From NCBI RefSeq assembly GCF_008086345.1, contig NZ_CP043006.1:1548032-1612031 (forward strand): 64,000 nucleotides of DNA, in the 5' to 3' direction. The notes beneath the pieces were generated by a model. The model did not search any database. It was not told the DNA's origin and saw nothing but the letters and a program-made list of their open reading frames with translations. The position numbers and the translations under genes are program-made. This document shows, piece by piece, positions 51,185 to 60,459 of this stretch. The DNA is from Chitinophaga sp. XS-30. GTDB taxonomy: Bacteria; Bacteroidota; Bacteroidia; Chitinophagales; Chitinophagaceae. Numbering within the stretch: the stretch's first letter is position 1; every line of letters starts with the position of its first letter.

Positions 51185-52402
51185 CTAGCCTTTCACGGCC
51201 AGCAGCAGTTCCAGATCTGTGTACTTCAGCTTGAATTTTTCGCTCAGGTGATAATTGGTCAACGCGCCTTTGTAGAGGTAAATGCCGTTGCGGACCCCTC
51301 TCTTTATCCAGACCAGGTTCTCGAAGCCGCCATCATCCGCCGCTTCCAGCAGCAGTGGCGTCAGTACGTTGCTGATGGCCTGTGAAGCGGTACCGGCGAA
51401 GCCGGAAGGGATATTCGGCACACAGTAGTGGATCACATCATATTTCTTGAACACGGGGTTTTCGTGGGTGGTGATCTCCGAGGTTTCAAAACATCCGCCA
51501 CGGTCTATGCTCACGTCTACGATCACAGATCCTGCTTTCATATTGCTGACCATGGATTCGGAGACCACAATGGGGGTACGCCCGCTCTGGGAAGACAAAG
51601 CCCCCACCGCCACATCTGCATTGCTCAGCTGTTCCGCCAGCACACGGGGCTGGATCACGGAGGTGAATACCCTTACACCGATATTGTTCTGCAGCCTTTT
51701 CAGCTTATAGATGTTATTGTCGAAAATCTTTACCGAGGAACCGAAGGCCAGTGCCGTGCGCGCGGCAAATTCGCCAACAATTCCCGCGCCGATGATCACC
51801 ACCTTCGTTGGCGGGATGCCGGTAACGCCGCCCAGCAGGATGCCTTTGCCGCGGTTGCTGTTGCTGAGGTATTGCCCGGCAATGAGCATCACCGCTCCGC
51901 CGGCAATCTCGCTCATGGCGCGTACGATCGGGTAAGTACCGGCGTCATCTTTAAGGTTCTCGAAGGAAAGCAGCGTAATGCGCTTGTCCATCATTTTTTG
52001 CAGCTGTACCGCTTTCAATACAGACAGATGGATGGGTGAAATCACGATCTGGTGGGGGTGCAACAGCTCTATCTCTTCATCGTTCAGTGGTGCGGATTTG
52101 ACGATGATATCCGCTTTGAACACGTCTTTCTTGTCATACACGATCTCGGCGCCGGCTTCGGAGTAGTCCGTATCATAAAAGTGAGAGCCATCTCCCGCTT
52201 TATGCTCCACAACTATATGATGACCATTATTGGAGAGGATGCTCACGGCATCCGGCGTTAATGCTATGCGGCTTTCCTGAAAAGATGTTTCTTTCGGGAT
52301 ACCGATGAACAGTCGGGAGTTTTTTTGCGGAATATCCAGTGTTTCTTCCAGCGGTGAATAAGTAAATCCGGCGCTCACAACAGTTTTTTGCCTTGGCTCC
52401 AT
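51185..52402 (-). CDS. ald: Alanine dehydrogenase
   Basis: 405 residues, longer than the usual 370 because of an N-terminal stretch of about 30 residues. The substrate-binding motif is GIPKETSFQESRIALTP. The NAD-binding motif is VVIIGAGIVGEFAARTAL. Further family sites include DVSIDRGGCFET and a late CVPNIPSGFAGTAS. The enzyme interconverts alanine with pyruvate and ammonia. Gene order tsaE-ald is common in Bacteroidota, with 65 bases between. NAD(P) transhydrogenase subunit alpha is related but lacks this C-terminal pattern. Confidence 0.9.
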   Translation of the reverse strand: MEPRQKTVVSAGFTYSPLEETLDIPQKNSRLFIGIPKETSFQESRIALTPDAVSILSNNGHHIVVEHKAGDGSHFYDTDYSEAGAEIVYDKKDVFKADIIVKSAPLNDEEIELLHPHQIVISPIHLSVLKAVQLQKMMDKRITLLSFENLKDDAGTYPIVRAMSEIAGGAVMLIAGQYLSNSNRGKGILLGGVTGIPPTKVVIIGAGIVGEFAARTALAFGSSVKIFDNNIYKLKRLQNNIGVRVFTSVIQPRVLAEQLSNADVAVGALSSQSGRTPIVVSESMVSNMKAGSVIVDVSIDRGGCFETSEITTHENPVFKKYDVIHYCVPNIPSGFAGTASQAISNVLTPLLLEAADDGGFENLVWIKRGVRNGIYLYKGALTNYHLSEKFKLKYTDLELLLAVKG

Positions 52403-52467
52403 AATCGTAGACAGTTGATTGTTAGGTCTTTTTCAAAGATACATTTATTTGTTTACTGCTGTAGCTG

Positions 52468-52929
52468 TTATTGCGGCGAGGGCGTAAGATCGCCGGGTCG
52501 GGCGCTTCCCGCCACGATCCTGCGCTTCTGGTCCGGCGTAACGGAAAGGAACACATATACCGTATCGGCCGGCAGCAGCGGTTCGATGATCTCCGGCCAT
52601 TCCACGAAACAGATCGCATCGGGGTGATAGAGGCAATCTTCCACACCGGCGCCGGCGGCTTCTTCCAGGCTGCGCAACCGGTAAAGGTCGAGGTGATAGA
52701 TGATGCGCTCCTGTTGCCCGCCGTTCTTGAAGCGGTATTCATTGATGATGGAAAAGGTGGGGCTGGCTGTAGCATCTTCCACGCCCTGGGCGGCGCAGAG
52801 CGCTTTTACGAAAGTGGTTTTCCCGGCGCCCATTTCCCCGTCCAGCGCAAACACCTGTTTGTCCGGGAATGTTTCCCAGAAACGGCGTGCTGCCTCGGGC
52901 AGTTCGTCATATGAAAAAGTCAGCTTCAT
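52468..52929 (-). CDS. tsaE: tRNA threonylcarbamoyladenosine biosynthesis ATPase
   Basis: 153 residues. The P-loop GEMGAGKT (31-38) is in the family-typical place, followed by ASPTFSIINEY and the HLDLYRLRSLEEAAGAGVEDCL region. (Key part HLDLYRL.) TsaE works with TsaB and TsaD to make t6A37 in tRNAs that read ANN codons. It is upstream of alanine dehydrogenase on the same strand. Confidence 0.94.
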   Translation of the reverse strand: MKLTFSYDELPEAARRFWETFPDKQVFALDGEMGAGKTTFVKALCAAQGVEDATASPTFSIINEYRFKNGGQQERIIYHLDLYRLRSLEEAAGAGVEDCLYHPDAICFVEWPEIIEPLLPADTVYVFLSVTPDQKRRIVAGSARPGDLTPSPQ

Positions 52930-53097
52930 ACAGGGCTTAAAATTAGTGATTTATATTAGCACTATTGTTGCGAAAAAATTGCGTTTCTTCGGTACCGGCC
53001 AACGGGACTGCCTCCCCAGCGATCATGCCGTTGAAAAGCACCCCGGTTGCAATAAACGGCCCATCCTGCCGGAAGACCCGAACAGCAGGCTGACAGC

Positions 53098-53121
53098 GCT
53101 TTTTAGGCGTCCTTAAAAAGC
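53098..53121. repeat. Inverted repeat upstream of the P-type ATPase
   Basis: GCTTTTTA (53098-53105) and TAAAAAGC (53114-53121) are perfect 8-bp arms around an 8-base loop. It lies 46 bases above the -7 box, so it could be an operator. The rest of the 252-base gap has no firm gene. Confidence 0.45.
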
Positions 53122-53166
53122 ACCGCCGTTGCATTAATATATTCCCTTTCAAAAGTCGATATGGGG

Positions 53167-53174
53167 TAATTTTG
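53167..53174 (+). promoter_or_regulatory. -7 box seven bases from the P-type ATPase start
   Basis: TAATTTTG, exact consensus, with the ATG at 53182, so the leader is very short. Confidence 0.55.
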
Positions 53175-53181
53175 TACCATT

Positions 53182-55287
53182 ATGGAAACGATCAATTGCA
53201 AAGTAAAAGGGATGAATTGTTCCAGCTGCGCGCTGACGATCTCCAGATATCTTGAGAAGAAAGGCATGGAAGATGTGGTGATCAGCGTGGCAACGGAGGA
53301 ATTGCAATTCAATGCTCCCGGAGGGGCGGATACGGAAGATGTGCTCAAAGGCATCAACCATCTCGGCTACCAGGTGATCCTGCCGGATGCGGCGGGATCA
53401 AAAACGCCCTTTTTCAATACCCTGAACTTCAAATTCATTTTCTGCCTTGTATTTACCGCGCCGTTACTGCTGCATATGTGGGTGGACTGGCATTGGCTGC
53501 ATAATCCCTGGATACAGCTGGCGCTTACCATTCCCGTGTACATTGTGGGGATGCTTCATTTCGGTGGCAGCGCCTTCCGTTCCCTCCGCAACGGCATGGC
53601 CAATATGGATGTGCTGATCACCCTGGGCGCAACGGCCGCCTTTGCCTACAGTCTCACCGGTACATTGCAAAACCTGGGAGAGGATTACCTCTTTTATGAA
53701 ACCACTGCCGCCATCCTCACCCTGGTGTTCCTGGGGAACCTGCTGGAGGAAAGGTCCGTTAAATCCACCACTACCGCCATTGCGGAGCTGGCCAGAATGC
53801 AGCATACCCGTGCAAAGCGCATCCATGCCAACGGAGAGGGACAGGAGCATATCGATGAAATAGACAATGCGGAGCTTCGTGTTGGCGACCGGGTACTGGT
53901 GAACACCGGGGATAAGGTGCCGATGGACGGTACGATCTACTGGGGCAACGGGCATGTGAACGAATCGATGATCACGGGAGAAAGCGCCCCGGTATCAAAA
54001 AAGGAAAAAGACAAAGTGATCGGCGGCACCATCCTGGAAGACGGGTCGCTGAAGCTTTATATCACGGCCACCGGTAAAGACACGGTATTGTCCTATATCA
54101 TCGATCTGGTAAAGCAGGCGCAGGGCAACAAGCCGCCGATGCAAAAGCTGGCGGACCGGATCAGCGCCATTTTTGTGCCGCTGGTGCTGGGCATTGCGCT
54201 GGTGACCTTCCTGGGATGGTATTTCCTTGGCGGCACTTCCCTGGACGTAGCCCTGATGCGCAGCATTGCAGTACTGGTGATCGCATGCCCCTGTGCGATG
54301 GGACTGGCCACACCGGCTGCGGTAATGGTAGGCCTGGGCCGCGCCGCGCGCAACGGCATCCTGATCAAAGGGGCCAACACACTGGAAGCCTTCCGGAACA
54401 TCCGCCAGATCGTTTTTGATAAAACCGGCACACTCACCACCGGAAAGCTGCAACTGGGCCAATGGCAGGCCATCGGCATGCCGGAAGAAACTTTTAGATC
54501 CATGGTGTTCAGCCTTGAAAAATATTCCTCTCACCCCATCGCCCGTTCTGTTGTCACATTCTGGAAAGGCGTGCCGGAAACTCCTTTGCAGCAGGTGCGC
54601 GAACACAAAGGTGTGGGCATGGCGGCAAGGGATGCGGAAGGAAATGAATGGAAGCTGGGTTCTTTCATCATGGCAAAAGCGGCAACACCCGATGATACAC
54701 ACAATATTTACCTGCTGAAGAACGGGGTGCTTGCCGGGTGGCTGGACTTTACAGACGAATTGAGGTCCGATGCCAAAGCGGTGATGGCGCAGCTGAAAGA
54801 AAGCGGTATCCGCACCATTCTCCTGAGCGGGGACATGCAGCGGAAATGCGATCAGATTGCACAGGAGCTGGGGATGGACGAGGTGTTCGCAGAACAATCC
54901 CCGGAACAGAAACTGCAAAAGATCGATGCACTGATGGCACAGGCGCCGGTGGCAATGGTGGGCGATGGCATCAATGATGCCCCTGCGCTGGCGAAAGCAA
55001 GCATCGGCATATCCCTGAGCGACTCCACACAGGTAGCCATGCAAAGCGCTAATGTCATCCTGCTGAATAACCAGCTGGGTTCCCTGCCGCTGGCATTGGG
55101 CCTCGGCCGGCATACCTATCTCACCATCAAACAAAACCTGTTCTGGGCCTTTATTTACAATGTGGTGGCTATTCCCGTTGCTGCGCTGGGTTACCTCAAC
55201 CCCATCATCGGGGCATTGGTCATGGGCCTGTCCGATGTGGTGCTGGCGATCAATTCGGTAAGACTAAGGTTCAAGCGGGTAGTGTGA
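53182..55287 (+). CDS. Heavy-metal P1B-type ATPase (copper-type)
   Basis: 701 residues. One N-terminal metal-binding domain (GMNCSSC) is followed by eight predicted helices. The ion-site CPC is at 369-371 (ACPCAMG). The phosphorylation site is DKTGT (D413). The conserved SSHPIA and GDGINDAPA are present. TM7 has the YN pair of Cu(I) pumps (FIYNVVAIP). TM8 has MGLSD (681-685) where CopA proteins usually have MxxSS. Export of Cu(I) from the cytoplasm is the likely role; the altered TM8 residue leaves some doubt on metal. No copper chaperone or regulator adjoins it. Confidence 0.9.
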   Translation: METINCKVKGMNCSSCALTISRYLEKKGMEDVVISVATEELQFNAPGGADTEDVLKGINHLGYQVILPDAAGSKTPFFNTLNFKFIFCLVFTAPLLLHMWVDWHWLHNPWIQLALTIPVYIVGMLHFGGSAFRSLRNGMANMDVLITLGATAAFAYSLTGTLQNLGEDYLFYETTAAILTLVFLGNLLEERSVKSTTTAIAELARMQHTRAKRIHANGEGQEHIDEIDNAELRVGDRVLVNTGDKVPMDGTIYWGNGHVNESMITGESAPVSKKEKDKVIGGTILEDGSLKLYITATGKDTVLSYIIDLVKQAQGNKPPMQKLADRISAIFVPLVLGIALVTFLGWYFLGGTSLDVALMRSIAVLVIACPCAMGLATPAAVMVGLGRAARNGILIKGANTLEAFRNIRQIVFDKTGTLTTGKLQLGQWQAIGMPEETFRSMVFSLEKYSSHPIARSVVTFWKGVPETPLQQVREHKGVGMAARDAEGNEWKLGSFIMAKAATPDDTHNIYLLKNGVLAGWLDFTDELRSDAKAVMAQLKESGIRTILLSGDMQRKCDQIAQELGMDEVFAEQSPEQKLQKIDALMAQAPVAMVGDGINDAPALAKASIGISLSDSTQVAMQSANVILLNNQLGSLPLALGLGRHTYLTIKQNLFWAFIYNVVAIPVAALGYLNPIIGALVMGLSDVVLAINSVRLRFKRVV

Positions 55288-55297
55288 CCGTTTTCCT

Positions 55298-55305
55298 TAA
55301 TTTTA
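55298..55305 (+). promoter_or_regulatory. Probable -7 box of recQ
   Basis: TAATTTTA differs from consensus only in the last base. It ends four bases before the TTG start at 55310. Confidence 0.35.
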
Positions 55306-55309
55306 CATC

Positions 55310-57208
55310 TTGTCTTCACCACTTTCCATACTAAAACAATTCTGGGGCTTTGACCGGTTCAGGCCGTTGCAGGAAGATATTGTGCTTGCCGTAGCGGAGG
55401 GCCGGGATACGCTGGCGCTGTTGCCTACAGGCGGCGGCAAATCCATTTGCTTCCAGGTGCCGGCCATGATGAACGATGGCCTTTGCCTGGTGGTCACCCC
55501 GCTGATCGCATTGATGAAAGACCAGGTGGAGAACCTGAACAAACGCGGCCTTCCGGCGTTTGCGATCTATGCCGGCATGCAAACGAGGGATGTGGACAAA
55601 GTGCTGGCGCTGGCCCGGGAAGGGGAAATAAAATTCCTGTATGTATCTCCGGAAAGGCTGCAAAGCAAACGCTTTCTCTGGTATTGCGAGGTGTTGCCGG
55701 TAAAGCTGATCGCGGTGGATGAAGCGCATTGCATCTCCCAGTGGGGATATGATTTCCGGCCGGCCTACCTGCAGATTGCGGCCATCCGTGAGCATTTTCC
55801 GGAAGCAACGGTGCTTGCGCTAACGGCCACGGCTACACCCAAAGTAAAAGATGATATCTGCGAACGGCTGCAGTTGAAAGATCCGGCAGTGTTCGTAAAA
55901 AGCTTCGCCCGCGCCAATTTATCGTACAGCGTACTGGAGGAGGAAGGTAAACTGGCGAAGATCCGCCAGATACTGGAACGGGTACCGGGCAGCGCGGTGG
56001 TGTATTGCCGCAACAGGCGCCAGACGAAGGATATTGCCGGCCTGCTGGTGGCACAGGGAATATCCGCCAGTTATTACCATGCCGGCCTGCCCTCCACAGA
56101 GCGGTCTGCCCGGCAGGAGGCCTGGATAAAGAACGAAGTGCGGGTGATGGTTTGTACCAATGCCTTCGGGATGGGTATCGATAAACCGGATGTGCGGCTG
56201 GTGATCCATGCGGATGTGCCGGACAGCATAGAAGCTTATTACCAGGAAGCCGGCCGGGCCGGTCGTGATGAAGAAAAAGCCTATGCCGTACTGCTCTGGC
56301 ATGAGCACGACCTGCTGGAAATGCAGGCGCGCATCCCCCTGCAATTCCCTTCTCTCGAAGAGATCCGCGAGGTGTACCAGGCGGTGGTGAACTACCTGCA
56401 GGCGCCGGTAGGGAGCATGGAAGGCGTGTATTACGATTTTGATATCAACGATTTTGTCAAACGGTTTTCCATCAATATTACACTGGCATTCAGTGCGCTT
56501 CGCATCCTGGAGCAGGAAGGGTTCCTGCAGCTGAGCGAAAGTGTGTTTTTACCTTCGCGGGTGGAATTTGTGCGGGACAGGGATGGGTTGTTCGAATATG
56601 AGCAGATCAATCCGGATATGGAACCGCTTATCAAAACACTGCTCCGCACCTATGAAGGCATCTTCGATAATCCTGTTCCTGTTTACGAGAAACAGCTGGC
56701 GCGCCTGATGCGGATCGGGGAGCAGGATGTGATACATGATCTGCAACTGCTGCACCGGCAGGCCGTGATAAAATACCAGCCCCGCAAAGATGAGCCGCAG
56801 CTGAGCTTCCTGCAGGAACGGGTTTCCGTTCCTTATTTGCGGATAGATATGGCGTTGTTGCAGCAAAGACAGCAAGCGATGGAAGAGCGTATTGCGGCTA
56901 TGGCCGCTTATGTGCGTAACAAAGAGACCTGCCGCACGCAACAGCTGGTCGCTTATTTCGGGGAGCGGGATGCTGCGCCTTGCGGTGTTTGCGATGTATG
57001 TACAAAAAAGCAGCGCGGAGCCATGAAGCTGCATGAGTTTGGCGAGGTATCGAAAGCCGTGCTGGAAATCCTGAAGGAAAAGCGCTCGCTGGAAAGCCTT
57101 ATGCAGCAGGTAAATGCGGAGGAAAGCAGGGTACTGGAAACCCTGCAGTTCCTGATCGCGGAAGGTTGTGTGCAGCGGGACAAAGATGGTATGCTGCAGG
57201 CGGTGTAG
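55310..57208 (+). CDS. recQ: ATP-dependent DNA helicase RecQ
   Basis: 632 residues from a TTG at 55310; no nearby ATG gives the family N-terminus LSILKQFWGFDRFRPLQ. Helicase motifs are TGGGKSICFQ (Walker A), DEAHCISQWGYDFRP (DEAH), TATATPKV, and the late QEAGRAGRDEE. The zinc-binding RQC domain has paired cysteines around CRTQQ and CGVCDVC. The C-terminus is a short winged-helix rather than an HRDC domain. It unwinds recombination intermediates. It is followed by a convergent oxidoreductase gene. Confidence 0.95.
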   Translation: MSSPLSILKQFWGFDRFRPLQEDIVLAVAEGRDTLALLPTGGGKSICFQVPAMMNDGLCLVVTPLIALMKDQVENLNKRGLPAFAIYAGMQTRDVDKVLALAREGEIKFLYVSPERLQSKRFLWYCEVLPVKLIAVDEAHCISQWGYDFRPAYLQIAAIREHFPEATVLALTATATPKVKDDICERLQLKDPAVFVKSFARANLSYSVLEEEGKLAKIRQILERVPGSAVVYCRNRRQTKDIAGLLVAQGISASYYHAGLPSTERSARQEAWIKNEVRVMVCTNAFGMGIDKPDVRLVIHADVPDSIEAYYQEAGRAGRDEEKAYAVLLWHEHDLLEMQARIPLQFPSLEEIREVYQAVVNYLQAPVGSMEGVYYDFDINDFVKRFSINITLAFSALRILEQEGFLQLSESVFLPSRVEFVRDRDGLFEYEQINPDMEPLIKTLLRTYEGIFDNPVPVYEKQLARLMRIGEQDVIHDLQLLHRQAVIKYQPRKDEPQLSFLQERVSVPYLRIDMALLQQRQQAMEERIAAMAAYVRNKETCRTQQLVAYFGERDAAPCGVCDVCTKKQRGAMKLHEFGEVSKAVLEILKEKRSLESLMQQVNAEESRVLETLQFLIAEGCVQRDKDGMLQAV

Positions 57209-57282
57209 GTCTTGCCGCATTTACCGTGGTCTGCGCTCTTGCTGACTGTACGATGCCGTTATATTGTGTATGCTGTTGAGCG

Positions 57283-58329
57283 TTACAGACTAACCTGCCG
57301 CCCTTCTTCGCTGCTCCGGAATGCCGCTTCGATCACCCTTACCACATTCAGCCCTTCTTCAGCCGTCACCGGATTAGGTTTCCCTTTCCGCAACGCTTCA
57401 TAAATGCCCTGGTAGTAATCCAGGTAGTTGCCGTTGCCGGAGGGCAGGAATGCTTTCATCACTACCCCGTCTTTTTCCGTATGCAGCAATCCCCATTCGT
57501 TGGGTGCTTCCGCCCCCCAGTCCGGCGTATCCGGCAGCACGCCTTTCATCAGCAGGGCTTCCTGGATGTCTGATTTCGATTTGATGAATGTGCCTTTGCG
57601 GCCGTGGAGGATATAAGCCGGCAGCGCTTCGCGCACGAGGTAGCTGGATTTGAGGCGTACGCGCAGCTGATCGTAGTACAGCAGCAGCTCAAAGTAATCA
57701 TCTACTACAGAATCTTTACGGATGATGCGGATATCGCCGTAAACGGATTTGGGCATGCCGAAGATGGTCAGCGCCTGGTCTATCAGGTGAGAGCCGAGAT
57801 CGTACAATGCGCCTGTTCCTTTTTCCGCTACTTCCTTGTGTTTTTTATAGCTCAGTTCTTCCTTGAACCGGTCGTAATGGAATTCCACTTCCAGCACATC
57901 GCCAAGTAATCCGTCTTCCACTACTTTCCGTACGATCTTGTAATCGCTGTCGTACCGGCGGTTCTGGTACACGCTCAACAGCAGTTTTTGGGAAGCGGCC
58001 AGTTGCACCAGCTCTTCGCCCTGCGCAACGGTAACGGTGAAGGGTTTTTCCACGATCACGTTCTTGCCGGCCAGCAGTGCTGCTTTGGTATAGTCGTAGT
58101 GGGTATAGTTCGGTGTGTTCACAACGATCAGTTCCAGGGAAGCATCCTGCATCAGGGCATTCACGTCCCCGTAGATCTTCACGTAGGGATAACGTTGCTG
58201 TGTGAGGTGTTTGCTGCGTTCTACCACGGCTGTCAGTTCAAAATCGGGATGCACATGAATGAACGGAGCGTGGAATGCGTAGCCGCTGTGGCCGTAGGAG
58301 CATAGTCCTGTTTTGATCGGTGATGACAT
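57283..58329 (-). CDS. Gfo/Idh/MocA-family oxidoreductase
   Basis: 348 residues. The N-terminal Rossmann start TGLCSYGHSGYAFHAPFI holds the nucleotide-binding glycines. The catalytic lysine lies in NVIVEKPFTV. The C-terminal substrate domain includes GALYDLGSHLIDQAL. Members oxidise or isomerise sugars, inositols or sugar nucleotides with NAD(P). The HAPFI form after the glycine loop is shared with scyllo-inositol/glucose-type dehydrogenases, but the substrate is not certain. It is the last gene of the long minus-strand run. Confidence 0.9.
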   Translation of the reverse strand: MSSPIKTGLCSYGHSGYAFHAPFIHVHPDFELTAVVERSKHLTQQRYPYVKIYGDVNALMQDASLELIVVNTPNYTHYDYTKAALLAGKNVIVEKPFTVTVAQGEELVQLAASQKLLLSVYQNRRYDSDYKIVRKVVEDGLLGDVLEVEFHYDRFKEELSYKKHKEVAEKGTGALYDLGSHLIDQALTIFGMPKSVYGDIRIIRKDSVVDDYFELLLYYDQLRVRLKSSYLVREALPAYILHGRKGTFIKSKSDIQEALLMKGVLPDTPDWGAEAPNEWGLLHTEKDGVVMKAFLPSGNGNYLDYYQGIYEALRKGKPNPVTAEEGLNVVRVIEAAFRSSEEGRQVSL

Positions 58330-58372
58330 GGTAACTGAATTTCTGTTGATGCGAAAAAATATTTCAAGTGCG

Positions 58373-59917
58373 TTATTTCCTGCTTTTGCCGCCCATGCCC
58401 AGTACGCCCAACAATGCGCGGACGCCTACGCTGGTCAATGTACGGGCGGCCTGTCTGCCGGCAGAGCTGCCCAGGAATTTATCCAGGAAACTTTTTTCCT
58501 GCTTTTGTCTTCCTTTCCGGGCCGCCGGTTGCTCAGCTTCTTCCTCTTTTGCTTTCTCTGCCGCCGCTTCCAGCTTTGCCGTCAGTATTTCGTATGCGCT
58601 TTCATTATCGATCTCCTGGTTGTACTTCCTGATGAGCTTCGAGCTGCTCACCAGCTGATCGATCTCGGTTTCCGTCAGCACGTCCATGCGTGATCGCGGG
58701 GACGTGAGCATGGTGGCGGCCAGCGGCGTGGGGATGCCTTTTTCACTGAGGCATGTCACCAGCGCTTCACCGATGCCGATCTGCGTCAGCAGTTCATCCG
58801 TTTTATAGAAATCGGAAAGCGGGTAGTTCTCGGCGGTTTGTTTGATGGCTTTGCGGTCATTCGCCGTAAAAGCGCGGAGGGCGTGCTGCACTTTCAGGCC
58901 GAGTTGTCCCAGTACGGCCGGTGGCACGTCCATGGGATTTTGCGTGCAGAAGAAAATGCCCACGCCTTTGGAGCGGATCAGTTTGATGATGGTCTCGATC
59001 TGTTGCAGGAGGGCATCACTGGCTTCCTGGAAGATCAGATGGGCTTCATCGATGAACATCACCAGCTTGGGCTTGTCCAGATCACCTTCTTCCGGCAGCG
59101 TGGCATATAGTTCGGCCAGCAGACTGAGCATGAAAGTGGAAAAGAGCTTGGGCCGGTCCTGCAGGTCCGTCACCCGCACGATGGATATTTTACCGCGACC
59201 GTCATCGCTGATGTGCATGAGGTCTTCCACTTCAAAGGATTTTTCCCCGAAGAACAGCGCGGCGCCCTGTTGCTCCAGTTCTATCACTTTCCGGAGGATG
59301 GTGCCGGTGGAAGTGGTGGATATCTTGCCGTAGTCTTTTTCCAGTTCTTTTTTGCCCTCATCGCTGGCGAACTGCAGCACTTTTTTGAAGTCCTTCAGGT
59401 CCAGCAGCGGGAGCTTGTTATCATCGCAGTATTTGAATATCATGGCTACGAGCCCGGCCTGCGTATCGTTCAGTCCAAGTATCTTGGAGAGCAATACCGG
59501 CCCGAATTCGCTGACGGTAGCCCGGAGGCGTACGCCCTTTTCCTGGCTGAGGCTCAGCAGCTCTACGGGGTAGGCGGCGGGATGATAAGTTTCGCTGATC
59601 TTCACATACCGTTCTGCTATTTTGGCGTTGGAGGCGCCTGCGGCGGCGATGCCGCTGAGGTCTCCCTTGATGTCCATCAGCATTACCGGTACGCTGGCAT
59701 CGCTGAGGCCTTCGGCAATGATCTGCAGCGTCTTGGTTTTGCCCGTACCGGTGGCGCCGGCAATGAGGCCGTGGCGGTTGAGGGTCTTTAAAGGCAGCAG
59801 CACGTCGGCGCCGGTCACTACTTCTCCGTCGAGCATGGCACAGCCCAGCTTGAAGTATTCGCCTTTGAACGTGTAGCCTTTCCTGATATAGTCGAGAAAT
59901 GCTTCCTGATTAGCCAT
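58373..59917 (-). CDS. HerA-like ATPase (DUF853)
   Basis: 514 residues. Walker A GATGTGKT (54-61), Walker B VMLMDIKGDLSGI and a later VMFIDEAHLIF fit the DUF853 branch of HerA/VirB4-type ATPases. The C-terminus has an Ala/Glu/Lys-rich linker (AKLEAAAEKAKEEEAEQP) and a small final region rich in Gly and Arg. Relatives are DNA-processing motors or uncharacterised cytoplasmic ATPases. There is no NurA partner nearby. It lies between a lipoprotein and the oxidoreductase on the same strand. Confidence 0.87.
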   Translation of the reverse strand: MANQEAFLDYIRKGYTFKGEYFKLGCAMLDGEVVTGADVLLPLKTLNRHGLIAGATGTGKTKTLQIIAEGLSDASVPVMLMDIKGDLSGIAAAGASNAKIAERYVKISETYHPAAYPVELLSLSQEKGVRLRATVSEFGPVLLSKILGLNDTQAGLVAMIFKYCDDNKLPLLDLKDFKKVLQFASDEGKKELEKDYGKISTTSTGTILRKVIELEQQGAALFFGEKSFEVEDLMHISDDGRGKISIVRVTDLQDRPKLFSTFMLSLLAELYATLPEEGDLDKPKLVMFIDEAHLIFQEASDALLQQIETIIKLIRSKGVGIFFCTQNPMDVPPAVLGQLGLKVQHALRAFTANDRKAIKQTAENYPLSDFYKTDELLTQIGIGEALVTCLSEKGIPTPLAATMLTSPRSRMDVLTETEIDQLVSSSKLIRKYNQEIDNESAYEILTAKLEAAAEKAKEEEAEQPAARKGRQKQEKSFLDKFLGSSAGRQAARTLTSVGVRALLGVLGMGGKSRK

Positions 59918-60003
59918 GACAGGGTATTTTCAATTTTCAAGATAAGCGGAGGATAGCCGGTTTTTTTAAGCCGGCCTGTTTCCGGTAAGCAGTGAAGCTG
60001 CGG

Positions 60004-60447
60004 TTACTCTTCTTTCAGCAAGGCTTTCGCCTCTTGTACGCTTTTTTCCATCAGCGCCTTGATGTCCGTCATTTTCTTTTTCTCCGCTTCCAGGTAGGCT
60101 TTCTTCTCTTCGAGGGTTTTGCCTTCCTGGGTGAGGTCGAAAGTATGCATCCAGGTGTTCATTTCCCTGTTGGCGCTGTCCAGCAGGGCATTGGCGGACC
60201 GGTAGGCCGTGGCATCGGCTTTTTTGCCCTCCAGGCTGTCCGCTACTTCAGCCGTGCGGGCAGTCAGGCGGCGGATGGCCATGGTATAGGTCATGCCTTC
60301 ATCATGCAGGGAGATCACCTCCGTTTGCAGGCTGTCCACCAGCAGGGAATCGCTGTTGGCCGCTGTCTGGGAGCTGGTATTGCCCTGGCAGGCAGCCAGT
60401 GTAAAGATCGCTGCCACCGGCAGGATACGGGTCATGCGTTTATACAT
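60004..60447 (-). CDS. Small lipoprotein with coiled-coil
   Basis: 147 residues with lipobox LAAC (Cys20). An Ser/Thr/Asn-rich linker is followed by two long helices (residues about 45-75 and 95-145) rich in Lys and Glu, ending KSVQEAKALLKEE. Probably a periplasmic or outer-membrane-anchored helical hairpin. I do not recognise a named family. Met5 (60435) is an alternative start. It lies 12 bases after the metallo-beta-lactamase-fold gene, so the two are co-transcribed. Confidence 0.75.
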   Translation of the reverse strand: MYKRMTRILPVAAIFTLAACQGNTSSQTAANSDSLLVDSLQTEVISLHDEGMTYTMAIRRLTARTAEVADSLEGKKADATAYRSANALLDSANREMNTWMHTFDLTQEGKTLEEKKAYLEAEKKKMTDIKALMEKSVQEAKALLKEE

Positions 60448-60459
60448 AAGGTCTGATTT

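Noticed and set aside
52943..53152. 69-codon minus-strand open frame upstream of tsaE
   Set aside because: The middle looks mildly protein-like, but there is no family, no promoter box and no evidence of translation. Left as intergenic.
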